Notes: generated from the sequence alone by a model not told the origin. A stretch of 64,000 nt of DNA from Cytophagales bacterium (GCA_033344775.1 JAWPMT010000003.1:62001-126000), one strand, 5' to 3'; shown: positions 1 to 8,593, counted from the first letter of the stretch. Translations and numbers: made by a program.

Positions 1-306
1 ACATTGTCCTCCAATGATGAAAGGTTCTTCGCCAACGATCGTTGATCCTACCTTTACCTTATGATAAGCCATCTCCGAAGATCGGTCCATCAGTTTATAG
101 GGAGAATCAATGGCATCTATCCGGTCGATGTAATCCAATCCAAGGATCCGGTTTTTCATGATGGCTTTACGTTCTTCGCCTAAAATGGCATAAATAGTGC
201 GATGGAAACCTTCGATAGGCTGCAGTCGGCATTCAAATTCATTCACAATTGCCTTTACCTCCTGGAATTGCTCAGGAGTAAGCTTCGGCTCCTTCGGGAT
301 GATCAT
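1..306 (-). CDS. aroF: 3-deoxy-7-phosphoheptulonate (DAHP) synthase, N-terminal part (cut by window edge)
   Basis: The reverse strand from an ATG at 306 runs open to base 1 (102 codons). The N-terminus has the small ferredoxin-like domain seen in the Thermotoga/Bacillus branch of type I DAHP synthases, with a PKEPKLTPEQ-like start and an EERKAIM strand. It ends at VGEEPFIIGGQC, which lines up with the FIAGPC strand that opens the TIM barrel. The enzyme condenses PEP and erythrose 4-phosphate, the first step of the shikimate pathway. The frame stays open upstream of 306, so the exact start is uncertain (a GTG lies at 327), but 306 fits the family. The catalytic barrel lies outside the window. 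Confidence 0.8.
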   Translation of the reverse strand, partial: MIIPKEPKLTPEQFQEVKAIVNEFECRLQPIEGFHRTIYAILGEERKAIMKNRILGLDYIDRIDAIDSPYKLMDRSSEMAYHKVKVGSTIVGEEPFIIGGQC

Positions 307-518
307 AAATAGTGTAATATTTTCCACAAAATAAGCTGGGTTTTTGCCAATAAATAAATTACTGGCAGAGATTTCTCTTTGTTCTAAAAAAGGAAAAGAA
401 TTTATGAAAATTTCTTAAATAACCGCTTGATTATAGTGTAATAATTTTGTGATTCATAATTCTTTAGGCTTTCCTTTAGAGTTGTTGCAATAACAAGCAT
501 TAAATAATCGCTATCTTG

Positions 519-983
519 ATGTCCATGGAGGTTAAGTTGTTTTTTCTGCTTTTGATATTTGGTGTGTGTTGCCAGGCCAATGTGCAGCAGCATCCTGTGA
601 ATGAAAACGCTCGGGTAACTGCGGTGAGCATCCAGGGAGATGCACAGGATTATCGGTTTTCAGTGACCTTGTCCACGCCAGATCTCGGATGTGAACAATA
701 TGCTGATTGGTGGGAGGTGGTTGATGTTTCCGGGAACTTACTATACCGTCGCATTCTGACACATAGCCATGTTAATGAACAGCCTTTTACACGTTCCGGA
801 GGTCCTGTAGCTGTGGATACGAATCAGGAAGTATGGGTGAGGCTCCATATGAACAATTCAGGATACTCGAACCTGGCCATGTTTGGCACGCCGGGAAACG
901 GGTTTGAATCAAAGGAGTTTCCGGATGGATTCGCCATTGGCCTGGATCGACAAGTGCCATTACCGGATGGGTGCCGGTTTTGA
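519..983 (+). CDS. Small secreted protein of unknown function
   Basis: About 154 residues. The start is ATG at 519 or 525. Both give a hydrophobic signal peptide (VKLFFLLLIFGVCCQA) followed by a mature domain of about 130 residues with beta-strand-like alternation, for example VTAVSIQGDAQDYRFSVTLS and VWVRLHMNN. Three cysteines remain in the mature part or at its end (DLGCEQY and DGCRF), which could form a disulfide. I do not recognise the family. It is convergent with the permease gene, whose stop lies two bases away, so the two are not co-transcribed. Confidence 0.7.
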   Translation: MSMEVKLFFLLLIFGVCCQANVQQHPVNENARVTAVSIQGDAQDYRFSVTLSTPDLGCEQYADWWEVVDVSGNLLYRRILTHSHVNEQPFTRSGGPVAVDTNQEVWVRLHMNNSGYSNLAMFGTPGNGFESKEFPDGFAIGLDRQVPLPDGCRF

Positions 984-984
984 T

Positions 985-2310
985 TTAAAAAACTATACTC
1001 AGAATCCCAATGATCAACAAGGAAGTGAGCCCCAATATCGCCGAAGCCAAACTGTGCAACTGATAGCCTTGCTTCACGTTCATACCCGTCATTTGCGTGA
1101 CTACCCAGAAGAAACTATCATTGGCATGTGAGATGGTTGGAGCACCGGCACCAATTGCCACCACCAGCAGGGCTTTGTCAACGCCAGATTCAATGCCCAT
1201 CACAGACATGAGCGGGGCCATGATGGACGCAGTAGTGATCAGTGCTACCGTTGAAGATCCCTGAGCGGTTTTAAGTCCAGCAGATAATAGAAATGCCAGC
1301 CCTAAAGCCATTCCTGAAGCTCCGACCTGTTGTTCTAGTATTGCACCTATATTGGCGGATTGTAGCACTTTGCCAAAGGCGCCGCCAGCTCCGGTGATCA
1401 GCAAGACAATGGTTCCTTCCTTCAGGGCTTTTCCAACCCAGCCATTGACACTCAACATGTCTTTTTCCAGTTTTTTAGGGAGCAGCATGGAAAATAATAT
1501 CCCAACGAAAAGCGCAATGATCGGGTGACCAACAAAGGAACAGGCCTGCACAAAACTACCTGACCCAAATGGTGCAGTAGGGTATTCTGCAATTGATTTT
1601 AAAACGATCAATAAAATCGGAATAACGATAGGCAATAGCGACAACCCGAGGGAAGGTGTTTCCAACTCAGACTCCTGACTTTCAGGTTCATCTTGCCTCG
1701 ACAATTCCATTGAATTGCCAAATCTCCGTGCAAACCATATGGTTGGGATCAGCGCGAAGATTCCGGTTGTCAGTCCAAACATGATGACCAGACCCAGGTC
1801 TGCTTCCAGTATTCCTGCTGCCGCTACAGGGCCAGGAGTAGGAGGGACCATGGTGTGTGTTGCCAATAGCCCCATGGCCAATGCCACCGCTGTACCAGCA
1901 GCAGATACTCCGGCTTTTTTGGCCAGCGCTTGTTGAAGGGAGTTGAGAATAATGAAGCCACTATCTGCAAAAACCGGTATGGATACGATAAATCCCATAG
2001 CGCCCATGGCACTGTGTACACGTTTAGATCCGATCAATCGTAATATCCCCTTTGCGAGCGCTTGTGCGCCACCGGAGTTCTCCAAAAAGGCTCCTATGAT
2101 GATCCCGGCTATGATTACAATGCCAACACCTTCGATGGTCTTACCAAACCCTTCATTGATGGTTTTCAGCATGATCATGGGCTCCAGACCCGACAAGGTC
2201 CCAAATAGAAATGCCGTAAGGATCAATGCCAGGAACGGGTGCAGTTTGAGCCAGGTGGTGGTTAGGATCAGAAAGGCGACACTGACCAGGATGAAGAGAA
2301 TAGTGAGCAT
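985..2310 (-). CDS. GntP-family gluconate/sugar-acid:H+ symporter
   Basis: 441 residues, the usual length of GntP permeases, with at least ten hydrophobic segments. Family hallmarks are visible: the N-terminal pair of helices with a WLKLHPFLAL loop, AGIIIGAFLENSGGAQALA, SIPVFADSGFIIL, and the loop HTMVPPTPGPVAAAGIL. The C-terminus carries GAPTISHANDSFFWVV, also typical. It should sit in the inner membrane and take up gluconate or a related hydroxy acid with protons. No sugar-acid kinase or dehydrogenase is next to it, so the substrate cannot be inferred from context. Confidence 0.9.
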   Translation of the reverse strand: MLTILFILVSVAFLILTTTWLKLHPFLALILTAFLFGTLSGLEPMIMLKTINEGFGKTIEGVGIVIIAGIIIGAFLENSGGAQALAKGILRLIGSKRVHSAMGAMGFIVSIPVFADSGFIILNSLQQALAKKAGVSAAGTAVALAMGLLATHTMVPPTPGPVAAAGILEADLGLVIMFGLTTGIFALIPTIWFARRFGNSMELSRQDEPESQESELETPSLGLSLLPIVIPILLIVLKSIAEYPTAPFGSGSFVQACSFVGHPIIALFVGILFSMLLPKKLEKDMLSVNGWVGKALKEGTIVLLITGAGGAFGKVLQSANIGAILEQQVGASGMALGLAFLLSAGLKTAQGSSTVALITTASIMAPLMSVMGIESGVDKALLVVAIGAGAPTISHANDSFFWVVTQMTGMNVKQGYQLHSLASAILGLTSLLIIGILSIVF

Positions 2311-2411
2311 ACTGCAAGATACAAGAAACAGGATGGAGAAAGTAAGGGATAGTTGCTACCGGAAAAAGCGAATAACTACCCTCTCCGGACTTATAACTTC
2401 GCCGTATTCAA

Positions 2412-2888
2412 CTAGCTTCTCCTGGTAAAAATGGCCACGATCGCGGAAGTAATAGCACCGGTGATCGGAAAGGCGATCATCCCCTGAATGATGTAGCTGG
2501 TTAGATTAAATTGATCCTGGGCTGCTTCCACAGTCATCATGTTGTGCTCTACTACATAAGAGATCACATTGTCAAAATACGCTGGCGTGATGATCAGGCT
2601 AGTAATTACCTGGGTGAGTGGAACAAATAGGGTGAAAATTCCTGTCATGATCAGTCCGGACAAGAAGCCTTGTTTGTAGTTCATTTTTCCATCATAGTGC
2701 CTTTTCCTTTTGTCAAGAATTGCCAGCACGTACAAGACAACCGCAGGGATGAAAAACAGGTTGGTGACGATCATGTGCTGATCAATCTTTTCGTCATGAT
2801 AGCCCAGTGCTTTTTCACCCCACATCCAGATGAGTAGCGTTGCTCCAAATATTAAAGCCCATTTAAGTTCGGTTTTGAATGATTTCAT
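2412..2888 (-). CDS. DUF4199 family membrane protein
   Basis: 158 residues from ATG 2888; an upstream TTG would add 12 residues that do not look like part of the family. Four hydrophobic helices are visible: WALIFGATLLIWMWG, FFIPAVVLYVLAI, a helix around GLIMTGIFTLFVPL, and a C-terminal helix around MIAFPITGAITSAIVAIF. The conserved YDGKMNYKQGFLSG loop between helices 2 and 3 is characteristic of DUF4199, a Bacteroidota family with no established function. It is a single gene with no obvious operon partner. Confidence 0.85.
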   Translation of the reverse strand: MKSFKTELKWALIFGATLLIWMWGEKALGYHDEKIDQHMIVTNLFFIPAVVLYVLAILDKRKRHYDGKMNYKQGFLSGLIMTGIFTLFVPLTQVITSLIITPAYFDNVISYVVEHNMMTVEAAQDQFNLTSYIIQGMIAFPITGAITSAIVAIFTRRS

Positions 2889-3070
2889 AGCGATTAAAGT
2901 TTTGTTCAAATGAAGGTCAGGCACAGTAATCAGGGTTCATACTTTCGGGTGATTTGATGAAAATGGTCCCTCTGGGTGATGGTTGTAGTTGAATGTTGTA
3001 TGAAGATATTCCTTTGATAATCAGGTATTTTTAGTATTTTCCACTATTCAAAACCTAACTTTTACAAAAC

Positions 3071-3748
3071 ATGATCATTTACGGCTGGAATACAAGCAAC
3101 CTGAAACAAGCGCAACTAGGAGAATCCTACGAATGTCCCGATTGTCATCATAGGAATTCCGTGCTGGCTGTTTTTGCCTCCTATGTCCATATTTTTTGGA
3201 TACCACTTTTTCCTTACAAAAAACGAGCTCAGATCATTTGCATGAATTGTGATCGGGCAGACGAAGATAAGTATATGGAGTCCGAGATTAAGCAAAAGGT
3301 CCGACAATTAAAAAAGTCCGTGAAAACTCCCTGGTGGATGTTTTCGGGTGCAGGTATCGTAATCATTTTAATCACATTCTCAGTTGTTTCTGGTTTTTTA
3401 GATGGACAAGAACAAGCGGCTATGGCCTCGTCACCTGAGATAGGAGACGTTTATGTGATCCACGACCAGGAAGAAACTTCGGAATACAATCATTATTTGA
3501 TGAAAGTGGTAAGCGTTGCCGAAGATAGCCTCTATGTCACGGTCACCTCTTATTCCTATAACGGGGTTGTCGATCGTCTGGACCCGAAGGATGGATTCTA
3601 CAATCTCTCATTTGGCCTGCACAAAGATGAAATAGTCCGACAGGATAAGTCCGGAGAATTGAAGCAGATTTATCGAGGTTACTCTTCTATTGCCGGTTTT
3701 GATCGGGAAGTAGCATATGAGGTTCCTGAAGCCATAAAAGTCGAATGA
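3071..3748 (+). CDS. Zinc-ribbon membrane protein, function unknown
   Basis: 225 residues. The N-terminus has a four-cysteine zinc-ribbon-like arrangement, CPDC at residues 22-25 and CMNC at 57-60, separated by a hydrophobic stretch (VFASYVHIFWIPLFPYKKR) that may be a re-entrant or amphipathic helix. One clear transmembrane helix follows at about residues 88-109. The C-terminal ~110 residues are predicted to be on the other side of the membrane and look beta-rich (VYVIHDQEE, LYVTVTSYSYNG). Similar zinc-ribbon/TM proteins are common in Bacteroidota, but I know no assigned role. Confidence 0.75.
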   Translation: MIIYGWNTSNLKQAQLGESYECPDCHHRNSVLAVFASYVHIFWIPLFPYKKRAQIICMNCDRADEDKYMESEIKQKVRQLKKSVKTPWWMFSGAGIVIILITFSVVSGFLDGQEQAAMASSPEIGDVYVIHDQEETSEYNHYLMKVVSVAEDSLYVTVTSYSYNGVVDRLDPKDGFYNLSFGLHKDEIVRQDKSGELKQIYRGYSSIAGFDREVAYEVPEAIKVE

Positions 3749-3773
3749 TTATGTGCCGATCAGATTGTGGACA

Positions 3774-4481
3774 TCATTTCAATTTATATAAATAGGGGTT
3801 TCTGCCAGGGGACTCCTTTTTTAATTGGGGTAATCGCTCAAAAATACCACTGGACAACATTTTCTTCTGAAACCTGCTTCGATCCAGTTTCTCTTCCAAT
3901 ATGGCTTGATGCAACGCGTGCAGTTGTGGCATGGTGAAGGCATCAGGCAATAAATTATAAGTGACATGCTCGTGTTTGATGTCCTTCTTCAGGCGTTCTC
4001 TCGCCGAGGCTACTATATTTCCATGATCCAGCCACATATCGGGAAGCTCATCGAAACTGAACCATTCAGCTGCCTCGTCAAATTCTCCAGGAACCGGATG
4101 GGTAGTTTCAATATCTACAAGTGAATAGTAAGATAGTGTGATGAATCGCTGATTGATGAAATATTCTTTGTTCCAGGGCATGCCGAGCATGTCAAAGAAC
4201 TCCTTAAAATCTTCTCCCAATTTTCGGTCTTCGGAACCAAACACTGATAGGAATTTTAAGTGGGCATGTTCCAGTCCGGTTCGTTGCCTGAGCGTCTCCA
4301 GGACAGCATCATCAACGGATTGATCTTTGCCGATGTAGCCACCGGGTAATACCCATTTGCTTCCCAATTTAAGTAACAGACATTTCAATTGATTTTTCTG
4401 GTACCCAATGATGACCAGATCAATAGAAAGGTGGGGAAGAAAGTAATTAGCTCCGTTCTGAATGATGTCCTTCACATCCAT
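3774..4481 (-). CDS. NrtR/AraR-like Nudix-domain transcriptional regulator
   Basis: 235 residues: a Nudix fold (about 18-150) plus a C-terminal winged-helix region (about 160-235; MPQLHALHQAILEEKLDRSR, KKMLSSGIFE). The Nudix box at 47-70 is degenerate. The glycine is kept, but the REx2EE glutamates are replaced (LETLRQRTGL), so hydrolysis is unlikely. This is the known pattern of Nudix-derived repressors such as NrtR and the Bacteroides AraR, which bind sugar or ADP-ribose ligands. It is divergent from the GH3 beta-glucosidase, and two palindromes lie between them, so it most likely controls that gene and itself. A sugar or sugar phosphate is the inferred effector. Confidence 0.85.
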   Translation of the reverse strand: MDVKDIIQNGANYFLPHLSIDLVIIGYQKNQLKCLLLKLGSKWVLPGGYIGKDQSVDDAVLETLRQRTGLEHAHLKFLSVFGSEDRKLGEDFKEFFDMLGMPWNKEYFINQRFITLSYYSLVDIETTHPVPGEFDEAAEWFSFDELPDMWLDHGNIVASARERLKKDIKHEHVTYNLLPDAFTMPQLHALHQAILEEKLDRSRFQKKMLSSGIFERLPQLKKESPGRNPYLYKLK

Positions 4482-4486
4482 ACCTA

Positions 4487-4494
4487 CAAAAGTA
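4487..4494 (-). promoter_or_regulatory. -7 promoter element of the Nudix regulator gene
   Basis: The reverse strand reads TACTTTTG, an exact match to the Bacteroidota -7 element TAnnTTTG, just upstream of the ATG at 4481. No good -33 TTG was found. The upstream operator copy (4500-4516) sits where the -33 region would be, which suggests autoregulation. Confidence 0.45.
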
Positions 4495-4499
4495 ATATA

Positions 4500-4516
4500 T
4501 GTGGCTTTTTGTCACA
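4500..4516. promoter_or_regulatory. Operator copy 1, TGTGGC-N5-GTCACA
   Basis: A near-perfect inverted repeat (TGTGGC, five T, GTCACA). The same half-sites recur 37 bases downstream with the same 5-base spacer. It lies between the divergent promoters of the Nudix regulator and the GH3 gene. Assignment to the Nudix regulator is inferred from position. Confidence 0.65.
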
Positions 4517-4538
4517 TTGCTGATAATAATTAAGTTTG
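4508..4538 (+). promoter_or_regulatory. Promoter of the GH3 beta-glucosidase gene
   Basis: TTTG at 4508-4511 and TAAGTTTG at 4531-4538 are separated by 19 bases, matching the Bacteroidota -33/-7 consensus closely. Operator copy 1 overlaps the -33 element and copy 2 overlaps the end of the -7 element and the expected start site, an arrangement suited to repression. Confidence 0.65.
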
Positions 4539-4553
4539 TGGCAAAATGTCACA
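4537..4553. promoter_or_regulatory. Operator copy 2, TGTGGC-N5-GTCACA
   Basis: Same half-sites as copy 1 (TGTGGC, AAAAT, GTCACA), flanked by TT and AA that extend the palindrome. It covers the predicted transcription start of the GH3 gene and ends 12 bases before its ATG. Confidence 0.65.
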
Positions 4554-4565
4554 AATAGTTATCTC

Positions 4566-6992
4566 ATGAAGCGCATTTTTAAAATTACCCTCATCATTCT
4601 GGTTGTTATTGTCCTTTTATTAGGCGGGACTGGTTTCTACATCTTCAATTTCTTCAATAAGACTTACCTCGATTTTGAGTCAGATTATTCGGATAAACCA
4701 ACACTCGAACAATTGACGGTTGATGGTTACACCTTCCCGGACCGTAATGGGAATGGCACGTTGGATGTGTATGAAGATGACCGGAAGCCGATAGCTGAAC
4801 GGGTAGCAGATGTGCTTTCTCAAATGACTATTGAAGAAAAACTGCACTTATTGAAAGGTTCCGGTCTTGCTTCGGCCATGGGGCAAGGTGATCCTGATGG
4901 CATCGCTGGGGCAGTGGGTACCATCGTTCCCACACCAAGATTGGGACTACCGACCATATTCTTATCAGACGGACCTGCTGGATTGCGCATTCAACCCACG
5001 CGAGAAGGAGATAAGGATACCTACTATTGCACCGCTTTTCCGATTGCTACTCTGCTGGCCTCTACCTGGAATGAAGACTTAGTTTATCAGGTAGGAGATG
5101 CCATGGGGACAGAAGCGATGGAATATGGTATTGACGTGATTTTAGGGCCTGGAGCAAACATTCACAGACACCCACTTTGTGGTAGAAATTTTGAGTATTA
5201 TTCTGAAGATCCGCTACTAACGGGGTACATGGGCGCTGCCGTGATCAATGGCATTGAATCCAATGGCGTAGGTACTTCCGTGAAACACTATGTGGCCAAC
5301 AATCAGGAGACAGACAGGAATTTTAATGATGCCATCCTTTCGGAAAGAGCCCTTCGAGAAATCTACCTGAAAGGTTTTGAGATCCTGGTAAAAGAAGCAC
5401 AACCCTGGACGATCATGTCCTCTTATAACAAGGTAAATGGAACTTACACTTCTCAGAGTAGGTACTTGCTCACCGATATTTTGAGAGAGGACTGGGGATT
5501 TGAAGGTCTGGTCATGACGGACTGGTTTGGGGGGAGAAATGTAACGGAGCAGATCATGGCTGGCAATGACTTGTTGGAACCGGGTACGAAGAAACAGTGG
5601 GATGCTTTGATTGAGGCACAAGCGGACGGTTCTCTGACCATGGAGGCCATAGACACATCCGTGAGTAGAATTCTCGAGCTGATCCTTAATTCTCGTAAAA
5701 TGGAGAATTATGCATTCAGTAATGATCCTGACTTAAAAGCACATGCCGAAGTAACCCGGCAATCTGCAGCCGAAGGGATGGTTTTGTTGAAAAACGAGGG
5801 AGCACTTCCATTGGCTCAAGGACAAAATGTGGCTCTGCTTGGCGTCACTTCCTATGAATTTATTGCCGGAGGTACAGGCTCCGGGGATGTCAATGAAGCC
5901 TATACAATATCCTTGGAAGAAGGCCTGGAAAATGCAGGGTTTAGCATCAATCAGCAGGCCAAAGTAGTATATCAGGCACATAGAGATGCGAATCCGAAAG
6001 GATTTGTAAAACCAGAAGGGATGGACGTGATCTTCTCACCCTACGATCCACCTGAGATTCGTTTTACTGAAGCACAGTTGAAAGAAATAGTCAATTCTTC
6101 CGATGTGGGAATTCTGACCATCGGTCGTAATTCAGGTGAGGGGGGAGATCGTGTGGAAAAGGATGATTTTCTGTTATCCGACCTGGAGCAAGAAATGATC
6201 ACCATGATTTCGGAAGCATATCAATCAGCGAACAAGCAATTGGTTGTGGTGCTCAATATTGGTGGAGTGATAGAAACGGCTTCCTGGAATGGACAACCCG
6301 ATGCCATTCTATTGGCCTGGCAAGGTGGACAAGAAGGAGGTAACTCCGTGGCGGATATCCTTTCGGGGAAAGTGAACCCCAGTGGTAAACTGCCAATGAC
6401 CTTCCCGGTGAAGCTCTCCGATCATGCTTCGGATGCCAATTTCCCCAAAAGTGGAGAGCAGTGGAGTGCCGGGCAGATGTTCATGATGTTACTCGCTCCA
6501 CCAGAAGAAAGGCCCGAGGCAGATTGGGTCCGAAACAAAGACTATACGCATTATGACGAAGGCGTTTACGTAGGGTATCGTCACTTTGATAAACAAGCAA
6601 TGGAGGTGGCTTACCCATTTGGATATGGTCTGTCTTACACAAATTTCGAATACGGTGAGATGAGAACGGTACTTGAAAATGATACCATCACCATTTTTGT
6701 GACCATTCAAAATTCGGGAGAAGTTGCTGGAAAAGAGGTTGTACAGCTTTACAGTGAGAAACTTAACACGACCATTGATCGACCGGTTCAGGAATTGAAA
6801 GCATTTGCTAAAAGCAAAGCCCTGGCACCTGGAGAAACTCAGGAATTGCAATTCACCATTGCTCAGTCAGAGTTGAGTTACTGGGATGAGGAGAAGAAGG
6901 ACTGGGTTGTAGAAGGTGGAGAATATGCCTTTAAACTGGGTGTTTCTAGCAGAGATATCCGAAAAGAGTTTGTGGTTGATCTAATCCTGTAG
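4566..6992 (+). CDS. Glycoside hydrolase family 3 beta-glucosidase, membrane-anchored
   Basis: 808 residues from ATG 4566; an upstream TTG at 4536 would lie inside the operator and is rejected. An N-terminal hydrophobic helix (ITLIILVVIVLLLGG) is a signal anchor. A calcium-loop-like DRNGNGTLDVYED is at 59-71, common at the front of Bacteroidota GH3 enzymes. The barrel shows FLSDGPAGLR (133-141), KHYVANNQE (240-248) and the nucleophile Asp319 in VMTDWFGG. The (alpha/beta) sandwich domain and a C-terminal fibronectin-III-like domain (TIQNSGEVAGKEVVQLY) complete the usual layout. It probably releases glucose or a related sugar from oligosaccharides in the periplasm, under the neighbouring Nudix regulator. 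Confidence 0.93.
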   Translation: MKRIFKITLIILVVIVLLLGGTGFYIFNFFNKTYLDFESDYSDKPTLEQLTVDGYTFPDRNGNGTLDVYEDDRKPIAERVADVLSQMTIEEKLHLLKGSGLASAMGQGDPDGIAGAVGTIVPTPRLGLPTIFLSDGPAGLRIQPTREGDKDTYYCTAFPIATLLASTWNEDLVYQVGDAMGTEAMEYGIDVILGPGANIHRHPLCGRNFEYYSEDPLLTGYMGAAVINGIESNGVGTSVKHYVANNQETDRNFNDAILSERALREIYLKGFEILVKEAQPWTIMSSYNKVNGTYTSQSRYLLTDILREDWGFEGLVMTDWFGGRNVTEQIMAGNDLLEPGTKKQWDALIEAQADGSLTMEAIDTSVSRILELILNSRKMENYAFSNDPDLKAHAEVTRQSAAEGMVLLKNEGALPLAQGQNVALLGVTSYEFIAGGTGSGDVNEAYTISLEEGLENAGFSINQQAKVVYQAHRDANPKGFVKPEGMDVIFSPYDPPEIRFTEAQLKEIVNSSDVGILTIGRNSGEGGDRVEKDDFLLSDLEQEMITMISEAYQSANKQLVVVLNIGGVIETASWNGQPDAILLAWQGGQEGGNSVADILSGKVNPSGKLPMTFPVKLSDHASDANFPKSGEQWSAGQMFMMLLAPPEERPEADWVRNKDYTHYDEGVYVGYRHFDKQAMEVAYPFGYGLSYTNFEYGEMRTVLENDTITIFVTIQNSGEVAGKEVVQLYSEKLNTTIDRPVQELKAFAKSKALAPGETQELQFTIAQSELSYWDEEKKDWVVEGGEYAFKLGVSSRDIRKEFVVDLIL

Positions 6993-7054
6993 TCAACATT
7001 TTAATGAAACATTGATTTCCTTCCTCGAAATCATGAATAAGGAACATAGTTTTT

Positions 7055-7399
7055 TTAATGCTCAATCCCCGCTTCTTCAATCAGGAATAAGCCATAATTC
7101 CTGATGGTCTCGATGATCGGGACACAGGTCATGCCTTTTTCGGTCATGGAGTATTCTACTTTGGGCGGAACCACCGGATAGACTTTTCGGTTGATGAACC
7201 CCTCTTCTTCCAGCTCCCGCAATTGGGTGGTGAGCATCTTATCGGTAATGTGACTGATGTCTCTTTTGAGCTCACTGAATCGCATCACTTTATCCTTCAA
7301 TCGCCAAAGGATCGGCATCTTCCAGGTACCCCCGATTCGGTCCATAGCAAACTCCACGGGGTTGTAATACAGTTTATTCTTATACATGAACTCCGGCAT
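7055..7399 (-). CDS. HxlR-family winged-helix transcriptional regulator
   Basis: 114 residues, the typical HxlR size. The family signature is clear: FAMDRIGGTWKMPILWRLKDKVMRFSELKR, then ITDKMLTTQLRELEEEGFINRKVYPVVPPKVEYSMTEKG. The MLTTQLRELE helix is the recognition helix and the KVYPVVPPKVEY hairpin is the wing. It is divergent from the DJ-1/PfpI lipoprotein at 7625, so that gene is the likely target. HxlR proteins commonly respond to oxidants, quinones or aldehydes, which fits a DJ-1-type target, but no sensing cysteine is present apart from Cys in the MTCVP segment. Confidence 0.92.
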   Translation of the reverse strand: MPEFMYKNKLYYNPVEFAMDRIGGTWKMPILWRLKDKVMRFSELKRDISHITDKMLTTQLRELEEEGFINRKVYPVVPPKVEYSMTEKGMTCVPIIETIRNYGLFLIEEAGIEH

Positions 7400-7431
7400 A
7401 ACTATCTGATTTTCAATATACTTTCTATTTT

Positions 7432-7458
7432 GTAAGTATCTCTATTCTAGGTAAGTAT
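7432..7458. promoter_or_regulatory. Direct repeat GTAAGTAT x2 upstream of the HxlR gene
   Basis: GTAAGTAT occurs at 7432-7439 and again at 7451-7458, spaced 19 bases start to start. It lies between the HxlR start codon and its divergent neighbour, a plausible binding site for the HxlR dimer. This is inference from position only. Confidence 0.4.
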
Positions 7459-7476
7459 AGGTCTAAAGATAGGGTA

Positions 7477-7518
7477 TCATTTCATATTTGTCGTATGAAT
7501 CATTCGGATATGAAATGA
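7477..7518. promoter_or_regulatory. Perfect 11-bp inverted repeat in the HxlR/DJ-1 intergenic region
   Basis: TCATTTCATAT at 7477-7487 pairs exactly with ATATGAAATGA at 7508-7518 around a 20-base centre. It could be an operator, or a hairpin in the 5' leader of the DJ-1 transcript. No T-tract follows, so a terminator is unlikely. Confidence 0.5.
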
Positions 7519-7624
7519 GCATAAACGCCAGCCATCTGAAATTATCTTAAGTTGAGGTGGTAGGAGTTTATTGCGAATTCCATCGCTACGGCGAACCGAT
7601 GGCGATTGAAAGAAGACGATACAT

Positions 7625-8485
7625 ATGAAACATTTAATTACACTCATCATCTTAAGTGGTTTGGTTTTCATGGGATGTGAATCAAAGTCACAAAGTACAA
7701 CCGCAAACGATCAAAAAATGGAAGCAGCAGTGAGGGAGACGCAGCAGTATGTGCATGCCCATGGTATGCCCTCAAAAGGTAAGATACTGATGGTCGTCAG
7801 TAGTCCTGCTATATCGAAGCAAACCGGGTGGCCCATTGGTTTTTGGGCGGCAGAATTGACACATCCTTTGCATGTGTTTCAGGAAGCAGGCTATGAGGTA
7901 GAATTGGCATCCACCGAAGGAGGAGCAGTGGTCATGGATGGTTATTCAGATCCTACAGATGCAAGCGGTTACTCAGCGCATGATGTGATCTCTTTAGGTT
8001 ACATGCAGCAGGATTGGTTCAATAGCATGTTGAAGGATACAAAGCAGTACTCTGCCGTGAATACGACTGATTACGATGCGGTTTTTTTGGTAGGCGGTCA
8101 GGGTCCCATGTATACCTACCGCGGCAACAAGGGACTGGAAACTTTGTTCGCAGACTTCTATGAGTCTGGTAAACCAAGTGCTTCGGTATGTCATTCAACG
8201 ACACTGTTATTGGAAGCAAAAGGGAGCAATGGAGAATTATTGGTGAAAGGTAAAACATGGACTGGCTTTGCCAATTCGGAGGAGGACTTTGCCGATCAGG
8301 CGGTCGGTCAGAAGATCCAGCCTTACAGAATTGAAGATGAAGCGCGCAAGATTGAGGGCACTAACTTCAAGGTAGCCGTGCCTTTTTCTTCTTATGCGAT
8401 TGCAGATGGCAACCTGATCACCGGACAGCAGCAGAACTCCGGGGCAGCGGCGGCAAGATTGGTTGTGGAGCAATTGTCGAAGTGA
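7625..8485 (+). CDS. DJ-1/PfpI-family lipoprotein (class I glutamine amidotransferase-like)
   Basis: 286 residues. The signal peptide ends in a lipobox (GLVFMGC, Cys18), so the protein is probably anchored in a membrane facing the periplasm. The DJ-1 fold spans about 53-284, with the nucleophile elbow SVCHST (Cys189, His190), the acidic partner Glu77 in FWAAELTHP, and the VGGQGPMYTYRG loop. This resembles the Hsp31/YDR533C-type subgroup, whose members act on glyoxal-type aldehydes or as chaperones. Activity here is inferred. It is divergent from the HxlR regulator and ends before a REP-like hairpin. Confidence 0.88.
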   Translation: MKHLITLIILSGLVFMGCESKSQSTTANDQKMEAAVRETQQYVHAHGMPSKGKILMVVSSPAISKQTGWPIGFWAAELTHPLHVFQEAGYEVELASTEGGAVVMDGYSDPTDASGYSAHDVISLGYMQQDWFNSMLKDTKQYSAVNTTDYDAVFLVGGQGPMYTYRGNKGLETLFADFYESGKPSASVCHSTTLLLEAKGSNGELLVKGKTWTGFANSEEDFADQAVGQKIQPYRIEDEARKIEGTNFKVAVPFSSYAIADGNLITGQQQNSGAAAARLVVEQLSK

Positions 8486-8517
8486 TTTTAGCTTAAGCTT
8501 ATATAGCCCTAATAGGG

Positions 8518-8576
8518 AGAAATGTCCATTTCGACAGGCCTATCTGCCTATGAGGCAGGCTCAATGTGACATTTCT
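8518..8576. repeat. REP-like nested inverted repeat
   Basis: Outer arms AGAAATGTC (8518-8526) and GACATTTCT (8568-8576) pair over 9 bases. Inside, CTGCCT (8544-8549) pairs with AGGCAG (8553-8558) around a three-base loop. The middle reads TTTCGACAGGC then TCAATGTGACA, a phrase I associate with dispersed intergenic elements in Bacteroidota, apparently split by the inner CTGCC hairpin. A related CTGCC/GGCAG hairpin occurs at 59610-59640. Confidence 0.5.
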
Positions 8577-8593
8577 TTCTATTTAACTTGATC

